A DNA stretch of 64,000 nt. Source: CAXBBB01 sp963841855. GTDB taxonomy: Bacteria; Bacteroidota; Rhodothermia; Rhodothermales; BA12. Shown here one piece after another: positions 59,590 through 64,000 of the stretch; position 1 is the first letter of the stretch, and each line of letters opens with the position of its first letter. The position numbers and the translations under genes were made by a program. The stretch lies in assembly GCA_963841855.1 (NCBI GenBank), contig CAWJEJ010000004.1:1-64000 (forward strand). Direction: 5' to 3'. Below the pieces are notes generated by a model. It was given only the letters and a program-made list of their open reading frames with translations. It had not been told where the DNA came from and searched no databases.

Positions 59590-60078
59590 ATGCCCCGCGC
59601 CCTCTATCCCGGCACGTTCGATCCGTTCACGCTCGGCCACTTGGACGTGCTCACACGCGCCGTCGCCCAGTTTGGCGAGGTCGAGGTTACCGTCGCCGTC
59701 AACTCGTCCAAACAGACGCTGTTTACCGCCGACGAGCGGTGCGATCTGATCCGTTCGTGTGCGTGTCAGGCCGGACTCGAAGGCGTGACGGCGGTTGCGT
59801 TCGAGGGACTACTCGTCGACCATGCCCAGGCGTCAGGGGCGAGCGTGCTGGTGCGGGGGCTGCGGCAGGTGAGCGATTTCGACTACGAGTTTCGGATGGC
59901 ACTGGCCAACCGCCGATTGTCGCCCGGACTCGAAACCGTCTTCCTGATGACCAGTGAGGCGCACGCCTTCGTCAGCGCGTCGATCGTGCGCGACGTGCAC
60001 CGGTGGGGCGGTGAGGTCGGCCTTTTCGTGCCTTCGATCGTCGCCGACGCGTTGGCGCAGAAAGCCGGGCGCCGCTAA
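59590..60078 (+). CDS. coaD: Phosphopantetheine adenylyltransferase
   Basis: CoaD makes dephospho-CoA from 4'-phosphopantetheine and ATP. The 162-residue protein has the nucleotidyl-transferase start LYPGTFDPFTLGHLDVL (T/H-x-G-H motif), VRGLRQVSDFDYEFRMA with substrate residues, and VFLMTSEAHAFVSASIVRDV with the conserved ISSS-like end. Start ATG 59590 lies 41 nt from TATTCTGC. Confidence 0.95.
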   Translation: MPRALYPGTFDPFTLGHLDVLTRAVAQFGEVEVTVAVNSSKQTLFTADERCDLIRSCACQAGLEGVTAVAFEGLLVDHAQASGASVLVRGLRQVSDFDYEFRMALANRRLSPGLETVFLMTSEAHAFVSASIVRDVHRWGGEVGLFVPSIVADALAQKAGRR

Positions 60079-60118
60079 GCCGACCGCAAATCGGGCGGGA
60101 GCAAGCTTGTGGCGTCCG

Positions 60119-60126
60119 TAGTTTTG
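60119..60126 (+). promoter_or_regulatory. Candidate -7 element of the aminotransferase gene
   Basis: TAGTTTTG is an exact match to TAnnTTTG, the Bacteroidota -7 consensus, and lies 35 nt before ATG 60154. It is the cleanest of the elements listed for this window. Confidence 0.5.
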
Positions 60127-60153
60127 ACGCCTAACCCGCCTTTCCGCCTGCCC

Positions 60154-61365
60154 ATGTCCGAGATCGAGTTCAACCCCAACGTCGCGGCCATGCGCCCCTC
60201 GGCCACGCTCGCGATGACGGCGCGTGCCAAAGCGCTGCAAGCGGCCGGGCGCCCCGTCATCAGCCTGAGCGCCGGAGAGCCGGACTTCGACACGCCCCAG
60301 CCGATCATCGAGGCGGGAGCCGCCGCCATGCGCGGCGGATGGACGCACTACACGCACAACCAGGGCTTAGTCGAACTGCGCGAGGCCATCGTCGACAAGT
60401 TGGCGCTGGGCGGCGTTCGGGCGAGCATCGACCAGATCGTATGCTCCAACGGCGCCAAGCAGAGCGTCGCTCAGGCCGTTCTGGCGCTGGTGCGGCCCGG
60501 CGACGAAGTGCTGATCCCGGCGCCCTACTGGGTCAGCTACCCCGAAATGGTGCGCCTAGCGGGCGGCGTTCCGCGCGAAGTGCTCGCGACGGCCGAGGCC
60601 GAGTACAAGCTGACGCCGGACCAGCTCAGAAGTGCGCTGACGCCCAAGACGCGTCTCCTCTTTCTCAACTCGCCGTCGAACCCGACCGGGGCCGTCTACT
60701 CGGGCGACGAATTGGAAGCGCTCGCCGCCGTCCTGCGCGACTTTCCCGACGTGTGGATTCTGTCGGACGAGATCTACGAGCACGTCATCTTCGACGCCAC
60801 GCACGTCTCGATTGGCAGCATGGACAGTATGGCCGAGCGCACGATCACGGTCAACGGCTTCTCGAAAGGCTACGCAATGACCGGTTGGCGGCTGGGTTAC
60901 CTCGCTGCACCACTGGCCGTCGCCAAGGCCGTCAGCAAGATCCAGAGCCAGTTCACGTCCGCCCCGTCGACGATCACGCAGAAAGCCGGAGTCGCCGCGC
61001 TGCTCATGGATAACGGACCGATCCGCACGATGGTCGCCGCCTTCCGCGAGCGCCGCGACTACATGCTCGCTCGCCTCAACGCCATCGACGGCCTGACGAC
61101 GCCCAAGCCCGAGGGCGCGTTCTACCTCTTCCCCGACATCGGCGCATTCCTGGGCTCCCAATCGCCGACCGGAAGGCTGATCGAGTCGTCCGAAGAGTTG
61201 GCGTTCTACCTGCTCGAAGATCACGACGTAGCGCTCGTCCCCGGCGAAGGGTTTGGCGCGCCGACGGGCATCCGCCTGTCCTACGCCGCCAGCCTCGGCA
61301 CGCTCGAAACGGCGATGAACCGAATCGAAACCGGCCTCAAAGCCCTCACGCCGATGGAGGAGTGA
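60154..61365 (+). CDS. Class I aspartate aminotransferase (AspB-type)
   Basis: The 403-residue PLP aminotransferase has ISLSAGEPDFDTP, THYTHNQGLVELREAI, NGAKQSV, PYWVSYPEM, NSPSNPTGAVYS, SDEIYEHV, the PLP Lys in NGFSKGYAMTGWRLGY and GIRLSYA near the end. It belongs to the subgroup Ib (AspB-like) enzymes that transfer amino groups between aspartate, glutamate and sometimes aromatic or prephenate substrates. ATG 60154 was chosen because GTG 60109 would overlap the promoter element. Confidence 0.93.
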   Translation: MSEIEFNPNVAAMRPSATLAMTARAKALQAAGRPVISLSAGEPDFDTPQPIIEAGAAAMRGGWTHYTHNQGLVELREAIVDKLALGGVRASIDQIVCSNGAKQSVAQAVLALVRPGDEVLIPAPYWVSYPEMVRLAGGVPREVLATAEAEYKLTPDQLRSALTPKTRLLFLNSPSNPTGAVYSGDELEALAAVLRDFPDVWILSDEIYEHVIFDATHVSIGSMDSMAERTITVNGFSKGYAMTGWRLGYLAAPLAVAKAVSKIQSQFTSAPSTITQKAGVAALLMDNGPIRTMVAAFRERRDYMLARLNAIDGLTTPKPEGAFYLFPDIGAFLGSQSPTGRLIESSEELAFYLLEDHDVALVPGEGFGAPTGIRLSYAASLGTLETAMNRIETGLKALTPMEE

Positions 61366-61402
61366 GCACCCAACCCTTCCCCACGACCGCCCCTTGACCT
61401 TT

Positions 61403-61484
61403 GTCACTGCGAGCGAAGCGTGGCAGTCTCCCAGCTAGCCGCTGACGCCGGAGATCGCCGCGTCACTCCGTTCCTCGCGATGAC
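61403..61484. repeat. R1 palindromic repeat, copy g (full, diverged)
   Basis: Left arm GTCACTGCGAGCGAAGCGTG, central CCGGAGATCGCCGCG and right arm CTCGCGATGAC. It lies between the aminotransferase and pyrC genes. Confidence 0.75.
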
Positions 61485-61530
61485 AAAACTGGAAAGCCCG
61501 GCGCGTTGGGCCCGTACTCCTTGCCACCCC

Positions 61531-61557
61531 TGCGGGCGAGATGAATCTGGCCCCTAC
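61531..61557. repeat. R2 repeat copy upstream of pyrC
   Basis: TGCGGGCGAGATGAATCTGG continuing to CCCCTAC differs from 48587-48613 by two bases, which weakens the hairpin arm. It forms part of the pyrC leader. Confidence 0.6.
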
Positions 61558-61573
61558 GACCAAATCTGACGAT

Positions 61574-62893
61574 ATGCGCATTCTGCTGAAAGGGGCTACC
61601 TGCGTGCTGCCCGGCGAAACGGTGCGGACCGACGTGCTGATAGACGGCGGCACGATCGCGCACGTCGGCGTTCCGGCTGGCGCGCGCGTCGATAAAACGG
61701 TCGATTTGACCGGGCTGCACCTGCTGCCGGGCGTCGTCGACGATCAGGTGCACTTTCGCGAACCCGGATTGACGCACAAGGAAGATTTGGAAACGGCCAG
61801 CCGCGCGTGTGCCAAGGGCGGCGTGACGACGTTTCTCGAGATGCCCAACACCGTTCCCGCCGCGACGACACAGGCTTTGCTCGACCAGAAGTACGATCTG
61901 GCGCAGCAGAAATCGCGCGTCAACTACGGCTTCTACATCGGCGCGACGCCCACCAACATCGCCGATCTGACGGCGGCCACGCGCACGCCCGGCATCAAGA
62001 TCTTCATCGGCTCGTCGACCGGAGATTTGCTCGTCGACGACCAGGACGCGCTCGAACGCATCTTCGCTCAAACGACACTTCCAATAACGGCGCATTGCGA
62101 GGACGAAGCCACCGTAAGGGCCAACTTCGCCCGGTTGAGCGGCGGCAGCGTCCCGCGCGATCACCTGCGCATCCGCGATCACCAGGCAGCCATCGTCTCG
62201 ACACGCCGCGCGCTCGACCTGGCACGTCGGCACAAGCACCGCTTCCACCTGCTCCACGTCACGACGGCAGCCGAAGTCGACCTGCTGCGCGAGGTAGCCC
62301 AAGACCCCGAGATGAGCGGCCTGATCACGGCCGAAGCCTGCACGCCGCACCTGTCGTTTTCGGATGCCGATTACGAACTGCTGGGCACGCGCCTGCTACA
62401 GAATCCGTCGGTCAAAACGGCAGCCGACCGCGACGCTCTCTGGTCTGGACTTCTCGACGGCACGCTCCAGGTCGTCGCGACGGATCACGCGCCGCATACC
62501 GTCGAAGAGAAAGCGCGTCCCTACGGTCAAGCGCCGTCCGGTATGCCGAGCATCGAGAACAGCCTCGCTTTCCTGCTCCACGCGCACAACCAGGGCCGTT
62601 GTACGCTCCAGCAAATCGCCGAATGGACCAGCCGAGCGCCTGCCGACATCTGGCAAATTCAGGGCAAAGGACGCATTGCTGAGGGCATGCACGCCGACTT
62701 GGTCGCCGTCGACCTGAACAAATCGCAGACCATCCGCAACGCCGACCAACTCACGCGCGCCGGATGGAGCCCGTGGGACGGCGAGACGTGGACCGGCTGG
62801 CCCGTCGGCACCTGGGTGATGGGCAGACGCGTGTTCTGGCACGGCGCCATCGACGATGCGGTACGCGGCGACGAGGCGACGTTTGGCGACTGA
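61574..62893 (+). CDS. pyrC: Dihydroorotase, class I
   Basis: The 439-residue amidohydrolase closes carbamoyl-aspartate to dihydroorotate in pyrimidine synthesis. Metal ligands and motifs visible are DDQVHFREPG, THKEDLETASRACAKGGVTT, FLEMPNT, the bridging Lys in IKIFIGSSTG, ITAHCEDE, HLLHVTTAAEV and ATDHAPHT. The length fits the type I (PyrC/DHOase, ~430 residues) family, and an allantoinase is the main alternative. ATG 61574 was chosen because upstream codons fall into the R2 repeat. Confidence 0.92.
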   Translation: MRILLKGATCVLPGETVRTDVLIDGGTIAHVGVPAGARVDKTVDLTGLHLLPGVVDDQVHFREPGLTHKEDLETASRACAKGGVTTFLEMPNTVPAATTQALLDQKYDLAQQKSRVNYGFYIGATPTNIADLTAATRTPGIKIFIGSSTGDLLVDDQDALERIFAQTTLPITAHCEDEATVRANFARLSGGSVPRDHLRIRDHQAAIVSTRRALDLARRHKHRFHLLHVTTAAEVDLLREVAQDPEMSGLITAEACTPHLSFSDADYELLGTRLLQNPSVKTAADRDALWSGLLDGTLQVVATDHAPHTVEEKARPYGQAPSGMPSIENSLAFLLHAHNQGRCTLQQIAEWTSRAPADIWQIQGKGRIAEGMHADLVAVDLNKSQTIRNADQLTRAGWSPWDGETWTGWPVGTWVMGRRVFWHGAIDDAVRGDEATFGD

Positions 62894-63357
62894 GGGTTGA
62901 GTCGGGAGATCGCCACGCTTTGCTTGCGATGACAAGGTGGAGCGCGGTGAGGTAGACTGGAATGTTGGAAGTACGTAGGACTCGGCCTGACCTCGGTTCG
63001 GCGAAACAGACGCAGAGTGGAGAGAGCGTCAAGAAGCCGTTCGTGTTTGAGCGAGCTTGCGAGCGAGTTGGAACGGGTTCAGCGAACGCAGCGCCGCGTC
63101 AGCCGAAGTGTCACTGACACGGAGCGAGTCCAGCCTTGATCTTTTGCTCTCTTTTGCATCAGGCAAAAGAAGGCCCCGCGCAGCGGAAGCGGATAAGCAA
63201 GAGCACTTTCGGATCTACAGAGCGGTCGTGGATTCCTGCCTGCGCAGAAATGACGGCTAGAGGAGCACGTACCGATCCGCCATTCTGAACCTGCTCGCTC
63301 CACCGAAGTCAGCATGACCGGAGCAACGTAGCTTCCACCTCATCCAACCCCACCGCC
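62894..63357. other. Repeat-rich non-coding stretch before xth
   Basis: No gene is supported in 464 nt. It contains a half R1 copy (62905-62933), a Cys/Arg-coding palindromic piece near 63226-63259 (GTGGATTCCTGCCTGCGCAG and neighbours, like repetitive elements in other genomes), and a GCTCTCTTTTGCATCAGGCA / GCAAAAGA segment near 63148 that also looks like dispersed repeat DNA. TAGCTTCC at 63329 lies 29 nt before xth as a possible promoter element. Confidence 0.45.
62905..62933. repeat. R1 repeat, right-half copy h
   Basis: GGAGATCGCCACGC followed by TTTGCTTGCGATGAC matches the right half of R1, 11 nt after the pyrC stop. Together with copy g it brackets pyrC. Confidence 0.65.
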
Positions 63358-64000
63358 ATGAAACTCGTCGCCTGGAACGTCAACTCCATCCGCGCGCGCC
63401 ACGACCGCGTTCTCGCCTTCCTCGAGCGCGAGCAGCCCGATGCACTTTGCTTGCAAGAGACCAAAGTGACGGACGACGTTTTCCCGTTCGACGCGCTCAG
63501 AGAAGCGGGTTACCACGCCGCGGCGTATGGGCAGAAGACGTACAACGGCGTCGCGATCATCAGCCGCGAGGAGCCGCAGAACGTCGCGATCGGCTTCGAT
63601 GATGGCGACGACGAGGATCCCCAAGCACGCCTGATCGCCGCCGATGTCGCAGGCGTCCGCGTGATCTCGGGCTACTTTCCCAACGGAAAATCGGTGGGTA
63701 CGGACAAGTGGCACTACAAGCTGGCGTGGATGAAGCGCCTGCGCGCCTACCTCGATCGGTTCGGCAAAGATCAACCCATCGCGCTGCTGGGCGACTACAA
63801 CGTGGCGCCCGAGGACGAGCGCGACATGGCCAACCCGGACAAATGGCAGGGCTCCGTTTTGGCTCACGAAGAGGCGCGCGCCGGAATCACCGCCCTGCGC
63901 GACTGGGGCCTGATGGACGCCGTCCGCTTGGTCGATCACGGGCCTGGGCCGTGGAGCTGGTGGGACTATCGGACGATGGGCTTCCAGCGCGGCGACGGTC
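63358..64000 (+). CDS. xth: Exodeoxyribonuclease III (5' part)
   Basis: Start ATG 63358 gives MKLVAWNVNSIRARHDRVL, the classical N-terminus of Xth/ExoA AP endonucleases, followed by CLQETKV with the metal-binding Glu, YNGVAIISR, YFPNGKSVGTDKWHYKL and LLGDYNVAPEDERD with the catalytic Asp/Asn. The frame is open to the window end after about 214 residues, and roughly 45-50 residues with the final His motif lie outside. It repairs abasic sites in DNA. Confidence 0.94.
   Translation, partial: MKLVAWNVNSIRARHDRVLAFLEREQPDALCLQETKVTDDVFPFDALREAGYHAAAYGQKTYNGVAIISREEPQNVAIGFDDGDDEDPQARLIAADVAGVRVISGYFPNGKSVGTDKWHYKLAWMKRLRAYLDRFGKDQPIALLGDYNVAPEDERDMANPDKWQGSVLAHEEARAGITALRDWGLMDAVRLVDHGPGPWSWWDYRTMGFQRGDG

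Noticed and set aside
63057..63260. 67-codon open frame before xth ending in VVDSCLRRNDG
   Set aside because: This ending is typical of repetitive DNA read as protein in many genomes; the region is a repeat mosaic without a start context.

Overview
The window is GC-rich, gene-dense chromosomal DNA. It most likely comes from a member of the Rhodothermota/Bacteroidota lineage (Rhodothermales or Rubricoccaceae-like). This is inferred from a TonB-dependent receptor with an N-terminal carboxypeptidase-like domain, a propeller/Y_Y_Y sensor kinase, a secreted RCC1-repeat protein ending in a type IX-secretion-like sorting domain, a DUF3822-like gene directly before rsmD, and a recurring TAnnTTnG promoter element of the Bacteroidota type about 30-35 nt before start codons. 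No phage, plasmid, rRNA or CRISPR locus is seen.

Layout. 1-610: two tRNA genes (Leu-CAG, Asn-GUU) on the minus strand with a strong terminator. 780-3700: a frameshifted fasciclin lipoprotein, an SDR protein lacking the catalytic Tyr, and a photolyase. 3810-9180: the oxidative pentose-phosphate genes gnd, zwf and pgl, with a divergent methionine sulfoxide reductase pair (msrB plus a thioredoxin-MsrA-MsrB fusion) between zwf and pgl. 9260-13890: a CBS/CorC-type membrane protein, an MscS channel, a DUF2267 protein, a small lipoprotein and an alpha/beta hydrolase-OsmC fusion. 13980-21820: a long minus-strand cluster of a YnjB-like binding protein, two permeases, a PIN toxin gene broken by a 160-bp MITE, its small partner gene, a YnjD-like ATPase, two tandem glutamine-amidotransferase-fold proteins, a nucleoside phosphorylase and an APH-fold kinase. 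22000-31280: a TonB-dependent receptor and two large sensor histidine kinases meeting tail to tail. 31340-41700: a Ycf48-like beta-propeller lipoprotein, an N-formylglutamate-amidohydrolase-like protein, DoxX, PPK2, ribonuclease Z, a TlpA-like lipoprotein and the two halves of what looks like one heterodimeric ABC exporter. 41900-50000: RCC1 protein, Nudix, threonine aldolase, lysA, an FAH-family enzyme, rplU-rpmA and a GH13 lipoprotein. 50150-55290: an Att-like unit (ABC ATPase, FtsX permease, AttH-like lipocalin) with an orphan HsdR_N protein coupled to its end. 55500-64000: era, pdxJ, a membrane-anchored unknown, DUF3822-like, rsmD, coaD, an aminotransferase, dihydroorotase and the 5' part of xth.

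Gaps between genes carry at least three families of dispersed palindromic repeats: R1, GTCATCGCGAG...CTCGCGATGAC, eight full or half copies; R2, GGGCGAG...CTCGCCC type, two or three copies; R3, AAAC-TGACA- hairpins, four copies in two sequence variants that preserve pairing. The most notable structures are the IS630-like MITE that splits the PIN toxin gene, the YnjBCD-phosphorylase-kinase cluster in which that toxin locus lies, and the shared promoter element.
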